Positions 10,293 to 24,631 of a stretch of 64,000 bases of DNA are shown here, piece after piece. This DNA is from an uncultured Desulfatitalea sp. (GTDB lineage: Bacteria > Desulfobacterota > Desulfobacteria > Desulfobacterales > Desulfosarcinaceae): contig CALMNL010000004.1 in the NCBI GenBank assembly GCA_937868765.1, forward strand, positions 1,314,749-1,378,748, in the 5' to 3' direction. A program made the position numbers and the translations under genes. Below the pieces are notes generated by a model. That model was not told where the DNA came from, did no database searches, and was given only the letters and a program-made list of their open reading frames with translations. Numbering within the stretch: the stretch's first letter is position 1; the number at the start of each line of letters is the position of its first letter.

Positions 10293-10382
10293 TTATTAAC
10301 AGATGATTATGTAATTTTTAGGAATATGCGCGCAGCCCAGGCTAAGGGATTCATCCACTCAAGTCAACCCTTCAAAATCAGC

Positions 10383-10411
10383 TTGTTTTATCGGGTCAGA
10401 CCCGCTATATT
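10383..10411 (+). promoter_or_regulatory. Candidate promoter with palindromic operator for the rdgC-like genes
   Basis: A -35-like TTGTTT (10383-10388) and a -10-like TATATT (10406-10411) are separated by exactly 17 bp. The spacer contains the perfect interrupted palindrome CGGGTCAGACCCG (10392-10404). It lies 52 bp upstream of the ATG of the rdgC-like gene in the divergent region shared with the PHP-helicase gene. A protein bound to the palindrome would block RNA polymerase. The regulator is unknown. Confidence 0.45.
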
Positions 10412-10463
10412 TAGACGTTTTTTAGATGAAGAAATACACGATGTTGTAGTTTTCCGAGGAAAC

Positions 10464-11078
10464 ATGGGTCTACTATCAGCGAGCACATCGGCCACACGCT
10501 ACCGGGTGGACGGTCAACTGGAAAATCCGATCATCGAAACCGTGGGAGCGGCGCTCAAGCGTTACGCCATCACCGACATCGACGGGCAGCCGTCGGAGCA
10601 GGCCGCGGGGTGGACCAGCTTCCAGGATCCTTTTTCCACCGAGTTCGAAGGGTCGCGCTTTTTGATCGGTACCACCTTCATTTTTTCACTTCGTGTGGAC
10701 AAAAAGTCGATTCCGCCCAAACTGCTGCAAAAGCATTTGACCGCTGAAACGGCCCGGCGCGCCCAGGCCCTGGAGCGGGACTTTCTGTCCAAGGATGAAA
10801 AGAAAGCGCTCAAGGAGCAGATCGTCCAGCGCCTGCAGCAAAAGATCCCTTCGACCCCCAGTGTATACGATGTGGTCTGGCACTACGAAAAGAACGAAGT
10901 GTGGTTTTTTTCCAACCTGAAAAGCGCCAACGAACATCTGGAAACGCTCTTTCATAAATCGTTCGGCCTGCATTTGCTGCGCCTGATTCCCTACACGATG
11001 GCCGCTTTCGATGGCACGCTGACCGGCAGCCAGCGGGACGCTTTGGAAAAACTCTCTTTTGACGCAAACGAGGCTTGA
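10464..11078 (+). CDS. RdgC-like recombination-associated protein, N-terminal and central part
   Basis: 204 residues against about 300 for enterobacterial RdgC. The segment [20 protein letters not shown], then [20 protein letters not shown] and [20 protein letters not shown] matches the N-terminal and central RdgC fold (VICARKEEKILPS..., [37 protein letters not shown] in E. coli). RdgC forms a DNA-encircling ring and modulates RecA. The ATG at 10464 has a GAGGA box just upstream. The C-terminal RdgC portion appears to be encoded by the next gene, 10 bp downstream in another frame. Call from remembered family sequence; an HMM search was not possible. Confidence 0.75.
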   Translation: MGLLSASTSATRYRVDGQLENPIIETVGAALKRYAITDIDGQPSEQAAGWTSFQDPFSTEFEGSRFLIGTTFIFSLRVDKKSIPPKLLQKHLTAETARRAQALERDFLSKDEKKALKEQIVQRLQQKIPSTPSVYDVVWHYEKNEVWFFSNLKSANEHLETLFHKSFGLHLLRLIPYTMAAFDGTLTGSQRDALEKLSFDANEA

Positions 11079-11088
11079 TTCCTGACCG

Positions 11089-11625
11089 ATGCTTGATATC
11101 GCCGTTGCTTACAACCGTTACCGCTTCCTGGGAAATGAATTTCTCACCTGGCTCTGGTACGCCATTGAAAACGACATGGAAAAGATCCGCCAGTGCGATG
11201 CGGAGATGGTGGACCTGGATGTGGGCAACCGCATGGTGCTGGAAAACAAGCTGGCCAACGGCAAGGAGAACATCACCATCAAGGGCGATGCCGCCGGCCT
11301 GGAAGAGGCGCTGTTGGCCTTGCGCAAGGGAGCGTTGATCACCGACCTGCACCTTGTTTACAAAAGCGGATCGGTGGAGTGGCAGTTTGCGGTCAAAGGC
11401 GAGAGTCTGAGTTTTTCAGGGTTGAAACTGCCCGAAACCGGCCCATTGGAGGCCGGCGAAGAGATGGAGGGGATCATCCTGGAAAAGCTTTATCTGTACG
11501 AGAAACCGTTCCACCTGCTGGATGGCCTCTATCGGCAATACATCGAGTTGCGCTTGTCGGAAAAGTGGACTACCCAGACGGTGCCGTCCATTAAAAAATG
11601 GATCAACGCCTCGGAAAAAGAGTAG
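11089..11625 (+). CDS. Probable C-terminal RdgC-like half (conserved protein)
   Basis: 178 residues, starting 10 bp after the RdgC-like gene. The stretch KGALITDLHLVYKSGSVEWQ followed by FAVKGESLSFSGLKL can be lined up with [20 protein letters not shown] followed by CDDGSLKRLKF of E. coli RdgC, which lies in the C-terminal third. The N-terminal segment FLGNEFLTWLWYAIE is a conserved patch seen in larger RdgC-like proteins of other phyla. I infer that this and the preceding gene together make up an RdgC-like protein. No catalytic motif, signal peptide or membrane segment. If the alignment is wrong it is a conserved protein of unknown function co-transcribed with rdgC. Confidence 0.6.
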   Translation: MLDIAVAYNRYRFLGNEFLTWLWYAIENDMEKIRQCDAEMVDLDVGNRMVLENKLANGKENITIKGDAAGLEEALLALRKGALITDLHLVYKSGSVEWQFAVKGESLSFSGLKLPETGPLEAGEEMEGIILEKLYLYEKPFHLLDGLYRQYIELRLSEKWTTQTVPSIKKWINASEKE

Positions 11626-11639
11626 ATTTGAACGCATTC

Positions 11640-11876
11640 GACAAGGTTATCGACAACCGTTGTTCATGGATTGTTCATAACTCGGCCGTTATCGATAAGA
11701 CCGGCGGTCGTGTTGGCAACGCGCCTTTTATCGAATTTTTATCGACATGCTTATCGACATCGTAAAGAATCTTTTTAGGCTTTCATTAGAACCGGATAGA
11801 CGAGATTTCGACATATGCACAGGCCCTATTACCATCAATATTAATTTCTAATTAAAAAAGAATAGGGATAAGAAAA
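11640..11876. other. Candidate chromosomal replication origin (oriC) with DnaA-box-like repeats
   Basis: A 250-bp non-coding segment upstream of dnaN holds three identical TTATCGACA nonamers (11647-11655, 11739-11747, 11751-11759), the last two 12 bp apart. It also has TTATCGAAT (11728-11736) and the palindrome TTATCGATAA (11689-11698). TTATCGACA differs from the E. coli DnaA box TTATCCACA at one position. Two TTGTTCAT direct repeats (11660-11667, 11671-11678) lie between them. An A/T-rich stretch at about 11830-11876 could be the unwinding element. Genes to the left are mostly on the minus strand and dnaN-gyrB to the right is on the plus strand, as expected at an origin. Confidence 0.65.
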
Positions 11877-12995
11877 ATGAAGTGTACGATCGACAAGAAC
11901 AGCATTGTGGATGTATTGGCCAAAATCCAGGGACTGACCAATCGGCGCAGCAGTCTGGCCATAACCGAATGCATTCGGATCAAAGCTTCAGACACCTATG
12001 TGCATTTGACGGCCACCGACCTCGAGACCTGTTTCGAAGGCCGCCTGCCCGCTACGGTCAACACCCCCGGGACCATCGCCATCAGTTCGCGCAAGCTTTA
12101 CGAAATCGCCCGGGAATACCCCGATGACGATATCCTCTTGGAGGAAAGAGAGAACCGCTGGATCGACATCGGCACCGAGAAGGTTCAGTACCATCTGATG
12201 AGTATGAACGCCAACGACTTCCCGGAGACGCCCACCTTCGAGGAGGTCGATCTGTTCGAGGTTTCCGCGGCCGCGCTCAAGCAGATGATCGATAAATCCA
12301 TTGTCATCAGCGGGATCGGCGAGGATAAAAAACCGCATATCAACGGGGTCCTGTTCGAGCGGGCCGATCAGCTCAATCCATGCCACCTGCGCATGGTATC
12401 CACCGACGGCAGCCGTTTGTCCAAATTCGATCTGACCATGCCGGTCGATGTCCCGGTGACGGCCGGTCCCAACGTGCTGATTCCCAAAAAAGGCCTGCAT
12501 GAGGTCAGCAAGTTCCTGGGGATCAGCGGTACGATCCAGGTCGGCGTGCAGGCCAGCTACTTCATTGTCAAGAGCGCCAGCGACACCCTGGCCATCCGCC
12601 TGCTGGAAGGCCAGTTCCCCAAGTATGAAGAGATCGTGCTGCGCGAAAATGGCCACCTCATCCAGGTGGAAAAAGAACTTTTCTACAACATGCTCAAGCG
12701 CATGTCGATTCTGTGCACCGATAACTACCGGGCCGCCGTTTTCACCTTCGATGACGGGAAATTGCTGATCAACGCCACCAACCCGGACATCGGCGAATCC
12801 AAGGAAGATATGGCCATCGATTACAGCGGCGAGAAGATCGAGGCGGCCTTCAATCCCCGGTTTTTCATCGAGGCGCTCAACGGCGTGGATGATGAAAAAA
12901 TCGTGCTAAATATCATCAGCGACACCAAACCCTGCCTCATCGATGGAGTCGAAGACAAATCCTTCGTGAGTGCGGTAATGCCCATGAGAGTATAG
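11877..12995 (+). CDS. dnaN: DNA polymerase III beta subunit (sliding clamp)
   Basis: 372 residues, the usual length for the clamp, made of three homologous DNA-clamp domains. The N-terminus MKCTIDKNSIVDVLAKIQGL leads into GLTNRRSSLAITECIRIKAS, and the C-terminus has the clamp-typical end FVSAVMPMRV. The protein forms a ring dimer that tethers Pol III to DNA. It directly follows the candidate oriC and is followed by gyrB after only 6 bp. dnaA, normally upstream, and recF, normally between dnaN and gyrB, are not present here. Confidence 0.97.
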   Translation: MKCTIDKNSIVDVLAKIQGLTNRRSSLAITECIRIKASDTYVHLTATDLETCFEGRLPATVNTPGTIAISSRKLYEIAREYPDDDILLEERENRWIDIGTEKVQYHLMSMNANDFPETPTFEEVDLFEVSAAALKQMIDKSIVISGIGEDKKPHINGVLFERADQLNPCHLRMVSTDGSRLSKFDLTMPVDVPVTAGPNVLIPKKGLHEVSKFLGISGTIQVGVQASYFIVKSASDTLAIRLLEGQFPKYEEIVLRENGHLIQVEKELFYNMLKRMSILCTDNYRAAVFTFDDGKLLINATNPDIGESKEDMAIDYSGEKIEAAFNPRFFIEALNGVDDEKIVLNIISDTKPCLIDGVEDKSFVSAVMPMRV

Positions 12996-15401
<2,406 letters not shown>

Positions 15402-15412
15402 GCGGCGACAAT

Positions 15413-15476
15413 AAAAGAGCGAACCCCTAAGGCCTGCGGCCGGGCCTTAGGGGTTCTGAATTGGGTGCGCTCTTTT
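15413..15476 (+). terminator. Nested stem-loop terminator after gyrB
   Basis: A perfect 14-bp stem, GAACCCCTAAGGCC (15421-15434) with GGCCTTAGGGGTTC (15443-15456), has an 8-base loop. An outer AAAAGAGC/GCTCTTTT pair (15413-15420 with 15469-15476) encloses it and leaves a TTTT end on the plus strand. Position just after gyrB supports termination of dnaN-gyrB. Confidence 0.75.
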
Positions 15477-15630
15477 GCAATCGACCAGGCCCAGGTACGG
15501 CATGATGCCCGTTCAGCAATGACAAATCCGAAAGTAAGCAGAAGGAAGTGGTTAGGCGTAAGCGCACTTTCCATTCGCACAAAATAAGAATAGGTGTCAA
15601 TAAAAAATTTTTTCCCCAAGGACCCTGCTG

Positions 15631-16422
15631 ATGAACATACACACCATTCGTGCCCGTGATTTACCCGATTTATGGTTCCAGGCCGTTCACGATATCCTCG
15701 ACCATGGCAGAAGGTTTACCATTGACCGCGGATCGTATGCCGGTCAGACCCGGCTGGAGTACGATTATTTCATGGGGCATGTCCAATACCCGGGCACCCA
15801 ACCCCTGATTCCGGATATTCCCGCCAGTTGCGGCATTCCCAATCCCGTGGAAGAAGCCTATATCTACGGCGGCCAAGGCTACCAGCGCTCGTATATCGAA
15901 TATTTGATGACCGGTCACAAAGAACCCGGAGAATCCTACACCTATGGCGAACGGCTCACCCGGGTGCCCCTGCGGGGCGACAAGCTGACCTGGTGGGAGC
16001 AGAGCCAGCAGGAGATCATCGACCGGCGGCCGGTGGACGGCAAGATCGTCTTCGAAGAAGGGGGCCGGCTCTATCTGAACCAGATCGAATGGATCATCGA
16101 CACTTATAGACGATTCGGCCACCGCAACAACCAGATGGTTCTGCAAGTGGCCCACCCCTCGGATGTGACCCTCATCGATCCACCCTGCCTGCGTTCCATC
16201 GACACCCGTATCCAGGACGAGACCTTGCATTTTATCGTCTATTTCCGATCATGGGATCTGTGGGGTGGACTGCCGGCCAACCTGGCCGGGATACAGAACC
16301 TGAAAGAGTATATGGCCGGCCAGATCGGCGTCCGGGACGGTGAGATGATCGTGGAAAGCAAAGGGCTGCATCTGTATGGTTATGCCGAGGATCTGGCCAA
16401 GCTGCGTTGCCTGAGAGTCTAA
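15631..16422 (+). CDS. thyA: Thymidylate synthase, archaeal-type ThyA
   Basis: 263 residues. The nucleophile Cys is at ~186 in LIDPPCLRSIDTR. The downstream block YFRSWDLWGGLPANLAGIQN carries the conserved RSxDLxxGLPxN folate/dUMP site, and LHLYGYAEDL is the late motif (GDxHxY in classical ThyA). The N-terminal half is unlike E. coli ThyA and resembles the divergent form seen in methanogens and some deltaproteobacteria. It makes dTMP from dUMP with methylene-THF as carbon donor and reductant, so it draws on the same C1 pool as the MetF operon in this window. It sits alone downstream of gyrB and ends 31 bp before the convergent asnS. Confidence 0.85.
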   Translation: MNIHTIRARDLPDLWFQAVHDILDHGRRFTIDRGSYAGQTRLEYDYFMGHVQYPGTQPLIPDIPASCGIPNPVEEAYIYGGQGYQRSYIEYLMTGHKEPGESYTYGERLTRVPLRGDKLTWWEQSQQEIIDRRPVDGKIVFEEGGRLYLNQIEWIIDTYRRFGHRNNQMVLQVAHPSDVTLIDPPCLRSIDTRIQDETLHFIVYFRSWDLWGGLPANLAGIQNLKEYMAGQIGVRDGEMIVESKGLHLYGYAEDLAKLRCLRV

Positions 16423-16453
16423 CGCCTATCTTGAAATTTGGATGGGTAAGCGC

Positions 16454-17815
<1,362 letters not shown>

Positions 17816-17851
17816 GGGACCATCCTTTATCAATTGCGGTCGCGGCACCCA

Positions 17852-19228
17852 TTAAGGCGACAGGCGCACGGTCAGATGGTATACCTGGGGTCCGCGTTGC
17901 ACGAGCATCAGCAGGGAGGATTTGAGGCGGCAGCGGATCATGGCATTGGCGAACTGCTGTTCATCGGCGATGGTTTGGTCGTCCATCTGTAAAATCAAGT
18001 CGCCGGAGGCGACGCCGATGTGATGCAGATAGGAGCCCGGGCGCAACTCGGTGATGACGACTCCCTGTTTGGCGTTCAATCGGAAACGGCGGCGAAGCTC
18101 CGGGCTCATGGTCTGTACCGCGACGCCCAGGCGACGCCAGGCCAACTGAGGCGCCCGCGCTTCGGGATAGGCCGTGGTGCGGATGTCGGCTTTCCGGGTG
18201 CGCCCATCGCGCCAGTACGACAGCTGGACTGTGTCGCCCGCGGGGATGGCGCGCTCGACCGCCTGGTAGTCGTCGAAGGATTTGATCTTGGTGCGTCCCA
18301 GAGAGAGGATCAGGTCGCCGTCCCGCAAGCCGGCCTGGGCTGCCGGGCTGCCGTCCTCCACCTGGGTGATGATGACCCCCTGGGCATCCTGGCGATCCAG
18401 GTAGTTGGCCAGCCGCGCGTCGATATCCTGGACCACCACCCCGACCCAGGCCTGGATCACGTGGCCGTACTGGATCAGGTCGGCGATGGTGCGCTTGGCC
18501 TTGTTGATGGGGATGGCGAAGCCGATGCCCTGGGCCTTGGCGTAGATGGCGGTATTGATGCCGATCAGTTCGCCGTTGATGTTGAGCAACGGCCCGCCGC
18601 TGTTGCCCGGATTAATCGAGGCATCGGTTTGGATGAACTGGCGGTAGACCCGGTCTTCGCTGTTGATGGTGCGGTCCACGGCGCTGATCACGCCGGTGGT
18701 CACGGTGTGGGAGAAGCCGAAGGGGTTGCCGATGGCGATGATGGTCTCGCCGATCATGATGTCGTCGGAGTCGCCCATCTGAACCGCCGGCAGAGGGGTA
18801 TCGGATTTGATCTGCAGCACGGCCAGATCCGAATCGGCATCGGCGCCCACGATGCGCGCCTGGAACTGGCGTTCGTCGAGAAGGGTTACGGTCACGGTGG
18901 CGGTTTTTTCGAGCACATGGGCGTTGGTCAAGATGAAGCCCCGGGCGCCGTCGATGATCACCCCCGATCCGAGACTGACCCGCTTCTGGGGTCCTGGATC
19001 GAAAAAGTCTTTGAAAAAATTGTCGAAAAATGGATTGGCGCCGAAGGGGTTCGGCTGGTTGTGGACCTCCACTTCCGAACTTATGTTGACGACGGCCGGG
19101 CCCACCTTGCGCACCGCCTGCACCACCGGGGTTTCACGGTCGAAGGCCTGGAGCGGCGCGGCCAGCAGTAGTAGCGCAATGAACAGCAGTGCGGTTTTGA
19201 GCTTGCTTTGGAATCGAAAGTTTGCCAT
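17852..19228 (-). CDS. HtrA/DegP-family periplasmic serine protease (Do)
   Basis: 458 residues. A signal peptide (TALLFIALLLLAAPLQA) exports it to the periplasm. The trypsin-like triad is visible: His in ILTNAHVLEKT, Asp in DADSDLAVLQ and Ser in INPGNSGGPLLNING. Two PDZ domains follow (about residues 265-355 and 370-455), the first with a GVIITQVEDGSPAAQAGLRD type ligand loop. This is the Do/DegQ layout of protein-quality-control proteases and chaperones. It is divergent from the radical SAM gene and upstream of asnS on the minus strand. Confidence 0.95.
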   Translation of the reverse strand: MANFRFQSKLKTALLFIALLLLAAPLQAFDRETPVVQAVRKVGPAVVNISSEVEVHNQPNPFGANPFFDNFFKDFFDPGPQKRVSLGSGVIIDGARGFILTNAHVLEKTATVTVTLLDERQFQARIVGADADSDLAVLQIKSDTPLPAVQMGDSDDIMIGETIIAIGNPFGFSHTVTTGVISAVDRTINSEDRVYRQFIQTDASINPGNSGGPLLNINGELIGINTAIYAKAQGIGFAIPINKAKRTIADLIQYGHVIQAWVGVVVQDIDARLANYLDRQDAQGVIITQVEDGSPAAQAGLRDGDLILSLGRTKIKSFDDYQAVERAIPAGDTVQLSYWRDGRTRKADIRTTAYPEARAPQLAWRRLGVAVQTMSPELRRRFRLNAKQGVVITELRPGSYLHHIGVASGDLILQMDDQTIADEQQFANAMIRCRLKSSLLMLVQRGPQVYHLTVRLSP

Positions 19229-19275
19229 GAAGGGCCTTTTTCTTAATTTTCTCCAACAATTGGAAGGCGAACGGG

Positions 19276-21819
<2,544 letters not shown>

Positions 21820-21876
21820 CATGCAGCGGCGAACGGGATAGCTTAAATTTTTAACTAAATTAAATTATTATAGATT

Positions 21877-23433
21877 ATGCCAAACAAAAAAATCATTATC
21901 AACGACATGCCCCACGAAACCCGAGTGGCGCTGCTGGAAGAGGGAGAAATCGCCGAACTGTTTATCGAACGCCAAGGCTCTTCGGACAGCTCCGGCAACA
22001 TATATAAAGGTAGGGTGCAACGGGTCTTGCCCGGAATGCAGGCCGCCTTCGTGGACATCGGTCTGAGTCAGGCGGCCTTTCTCTATGTCAACGACATCAA
22101 GACCGACAATTACGAGGATCTCGAGGCGGCCTTCGGTGAAAGCGTGGAGTTGGGCTACGGCCAATCGGACGAAGTGGCCATGGGCGGTCATACGATCCGA
22201 GGATCGGAAAAAAGCCCGCCCAACATCGTGGATCTGATCACCGAAGGCCAGGAGATGCTCGTGCAGGTGGCCAAGTCGCCCATCGGCACCAAAGGGGCTC
22301 GCATCACTTCCTACATATCGCTGCCCGGGCGCTTTCTGGTGTTGATGCCTACCTCGAGCCATATCGGCGTCTCACGACGCATCGAGGACGAGGCCGAACG
22401 ATTGCGTCTCAAGGAGATGGTCAGCGAACTGCGCAAGGATCACCTGGGCTATATCGTGCGCACCGCCGCCGAAGGCGTGGGACCCGAAAAGATCGCCCAG
22501 GAAATGGATTTTCTCAAGAACCTGTGGAGCGGCATCCAGCGCAAATATCAAAACGCACCGGCCCCCTGTCTGATCCACCAGGAACTGGACATCAGCCTGC
22601 GGGCGGTGCGCGACCTGCTGGTGCACGAGGCCGAAAAACTGATCGTGGATTCGCGCAGCGGCTGTCAGGAGATTCTCTCGTTTCTGGACACCTTCATGCC
22701 TAACCTGAAGGACTCCGTGGAGTTGTACGAGGGCAGCGAACCGATCTTCGATGCCTACAACCTGGAAGGGGATATCTTTCGGGCGCTGAAAAAAAAGGTA
22801 TGGCTCAAATCCGGCGGGTACATTATCATCGAGCACACCGAGGCGCTGGTGGCCATCGATGTCAACACCGGCCGCTATGTGGGCAAGCACAACCTGGAGG
22901 AAACGATCCTCAAGACCAACCTGGAGGCGGTCAAGGAGATCGCCTATCAGATCCGGTTGCGCGATATCGGCGGCATCATCATCATCGATTTCATCGACAT
23001 GGAGAAAAAGACCAACCAGGAAAAGGTCTTCAATGCACTTACCGAGGCCTTTGCCAAAGATCGCAGCAAGACCCACATCCTGCCCATGTCGGAAATGGGA
23101 CTGATCCAGATGACCCGCAAACGTATCCGCAAGCCGCTCTACCGACAGTTGTGCGAGCCTTGTTTCTACTGCGAGGGCGAAGGCCACCTGTTGTCGGGCA
23201 AGACCATCTGTTACAACATCCATCGGGAAATCCTGCGCAACTCCCGGGATATGATGGGCGCCGGGCTGACCCTCAAGGTGAATCCTCAAATCGCCGAGAT
23301 GCTCCTGGGGGATGAAAACCATATCATCGTATCGCTCGAAAAGAGCATCGGCCGGCAAGTTACCATTTACCCGGAAAGCCGCTTTCACCTGGAAGAGTTC
23401 GACGTTCTGGAAACCTACGGAAAACCGGGTTGA
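21877..23433 (+). CDS. rng: Ribonuclease G/E family endoribonuclease
   Basis: 518 residues, the length of RNase G rather than full RNase E with its scaffold tail. The S1 domain has IYKGRVQRVLPGMQAAFVDI. The catalytic DNase-I-like core has VAIDVNTGRYVGKHNLEETI with the metal-binding Asp and GGIIIIDFIDMEKKTNQEKV with the second. A Cys pair lies in CEPCFYCEGEGHLL, the zinc-link region. It cleaves single-stranded AU-rich RNA and matures 16S rRNA 5' ends. It starts 57 bp after the radical SAM gene, so co-transcription is likely. Confidence 0.93.
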   Translation: MPNKKIIINDMPHETRVALLEEGEIAELFIERQGSSDSSGNIYKGRVQRVLPGMQAAFVDIGLSQAAFLYVNDIKTDNYEDLEAAFGESVELGYGQSDEVAMGGHTIRGSEKSPPNIVDLITEGQEMLVQVAKSPIGTKGARITSYISLPGRFLVLMPTSSHIGVSRRIEDEAERLRLKEMVSELRKDHLGYIVRTAAEGVGPEKIAQEMDFLKNLWSGIQRKYQNAPAPCLIHQELDISLRAVRDLLVHEAEKLIVDSRSGCQEILSFLDTFMPNLKDSVELYEGSEPIFDAYNLEGDIFRALKKKVWLKSGGYIIIEHTEALVAIDVNTGRYVGKHNLEETILKTNLEAVKEIAYQIRLRDIGGIIIIDFIDMEKKTNQEKVFNALTEAFAKDRSKTHILPMSEMGLIQMTRKRIRKPLYRQLCEPCFYCEGEGHLLSGKTICYNIHREILRNSRDMMGAGLTLKVNPQIAEMLLGDENHIIVSLEKSIGRQVTIYPESRFHLEEFDVLETYGKPG

Positions 23434-23454
23434 AGCCGGCCGCGGAATTAAATA

Positions 23455-23483
23455 TTGACAAGCTTTAAAGCTTAGGGTTAAGT
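23455..23483 (+). promoter_or_regulatory. Candidate sigma-70-type promoter of the rpmH operon
   Basis: A perfect TTGACA (23455-23460) is followed after 17 bp by TTAAGT (23478-23483), a weak -10. It lies about 105 bp upstream of rpmH and just after the end of rng. Confidence 0.45.
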
Positions 23484-23589
23484 TTGCGGTTTGAACAAGC
23501 GGCCGCACCGGTTAAACGGTCGATTTATTTCGAGAATCAGGGGCGCCGACCCGTATCCCAATACACTGGAACAATAAGGGAAAAGCATC

Positions 23590-23724
23590 ATGAAAAGAAC
23601 GTATCAACCGAGCAAGATCAAACGCGTCAGAACCCATGGATTCCGCAAACGTATGTCCACCAAAGGCGGCCGAATGGTGATCAACCGTCGGCGCGCCAAG
23701 GGGCGCAAGCGGCTGGCGCAATAA
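23590..23724 (+). CDS. rpmH: 50S ribosomal protein L34
   Basis: 44 residues, starting [20 protein letters not shown] and ending [12 protein letters not shown], an almost canonical L34. It opens the conserved rpmH-rnpA-yidD-yidC-jag-mnmE block found next to replication origins. A plausible promoter lies at 23455-23483. Start ATG follows a purine-rich AAGGGAAAAGC stretch. Confidence 0.97.
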   Translation: MKRTYQPSKIKRVRTHGFRKRMSTKGGRMVINRRRAKGRKRLAQ

Positions 23725-23890
23725 GGGCCGAGCGAAGCGTCGGGCGGGTCAGAGCGGGTCCCCCGGCGCCGTGATTTTCACCCTTGGATGGCATCGTAAA
23801 CTTTTTAGCTGCGGTCGATTGCAGAACAGAGACGGGAGGGTTGCTTCCGGATTCGGACATTCTGAATCTCGGGGGCTCCTTCCGTTTACG

Positions 23891-24289
23891 ATGACCTCAA
23901 CATTGGAATCCGAAGAAGGATCGTTGAATTACCGCTTCACCAAGGCCGATCGGCTGCTCAAACGCGCCCAGTTCGTGCACCTGGCAACCCAGGCGAAGAA
24001 AGTCCACAGCCATCTGTTTGTCGCTTTCTTCGAACCCAGTCCCCACGGCAGCAGCCGCATCGGCATCACGGTCAGTCGTAAAGTTGGCAATGCCGCGACG
24101 CGCAACCGCATCAAGCGCCTCGTGCGAGAGTACTTCCGGCAGAATCGCCGCACGCTGGAACACCCTTGGGATATCCACGTGATTGCCAAAAAAGAAGCGG
24201 CCGAGAGCGGTAATCAGGCGGTGACTGGATCTCTTGAGAAAATTTTCAAACGGATTGAAGCATCCATCGAGCCTCCCAAGGCCGTATAA
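23891..24289 (+). CDS. rnpA: Ribonuclease P protein component
   Basis: 132 residues from the ATG at 23891; the frame stays open about 120 bp further upstream but without family similarity. The N-terminal helix [17 protein letters not shown] and the RNR signature [20 protein letters not shown] are diagnostic. It binds the RNase P RNA and helps mature tRNA 5' ends. It follows rpmH after 166 bp, a longer gap than usual, and its end overlaps or abuts yidD depending on the yidD start. Confidence 0.95.
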   Translation: MTSTLESEEGSLNYRFTKADRLLKRAQFVHLATQAKKVHSHLFVAFFEPSPHGSSRIGITVSRKVGNAATRNRIKRLVREYFRQNRRTLEHPWDIHVIAKKEAAESGNQAVTGSLEKIFKRIEASIEPPKAV

Positions 24290-24506
24290 TCGCATTGGCG
24301 TAGCTATTGCCAAAGTGGTGATCCGCGCCTACCAACTCGTCATTTCACCACTGATAGGGCCGGCCTGCCGGTTTGAGCCTTCGTGCTCGCGCTATGCAAT
24401 GGAAGCGCTGGAGCGATACGGGCTTCTGAAGGGAAGTCTTCTCGCTGGCCGGCGGCTGTTGCGCTGCCACCCGTGGTGTGATGGAGGTTTCGATCCGGTC
24501 CCCTGA
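24234..24506 (+). CDS. yidD: Membrane protein insertion efficiency factor YidD
   Basis: The conserved core [20 protein letters not shown], then [16 protein letters not shown] and [14 protein letters not shown] is a textbook YidD. It is a small amphipathic inner-membrane-associated protein that aids YidC-dependent insertion. The start is uncertain: no ATG is in frame. The TTG at 24234 overlaps rnpA by 56 bp, while a GTG at 24315 would give a 63-residue protein without overlap. Position between rnpA and yidC is canonical. Confidence 0.85.
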   Translation: MRKFSNGLKHPSSLPRPYNRIGVAIAKVVIRAYQLVISPLIGPACRFEPSCSRYAMEALERYGLLKGSLLAGRRLLRCHPWCDGGFDPVP

Positions 24507-24631
24507 ATTCGGCCGATCCGGCCTCTTCTCAAGAGCCGCCCTGCGCCCACCCTTCACGTCCTTCCGGCCGTCGATAGAACCTTCGGTTTTTTGGAGCGAT
24601 AAGCAGGTTTACGATCATCAAGGAGAAACAA

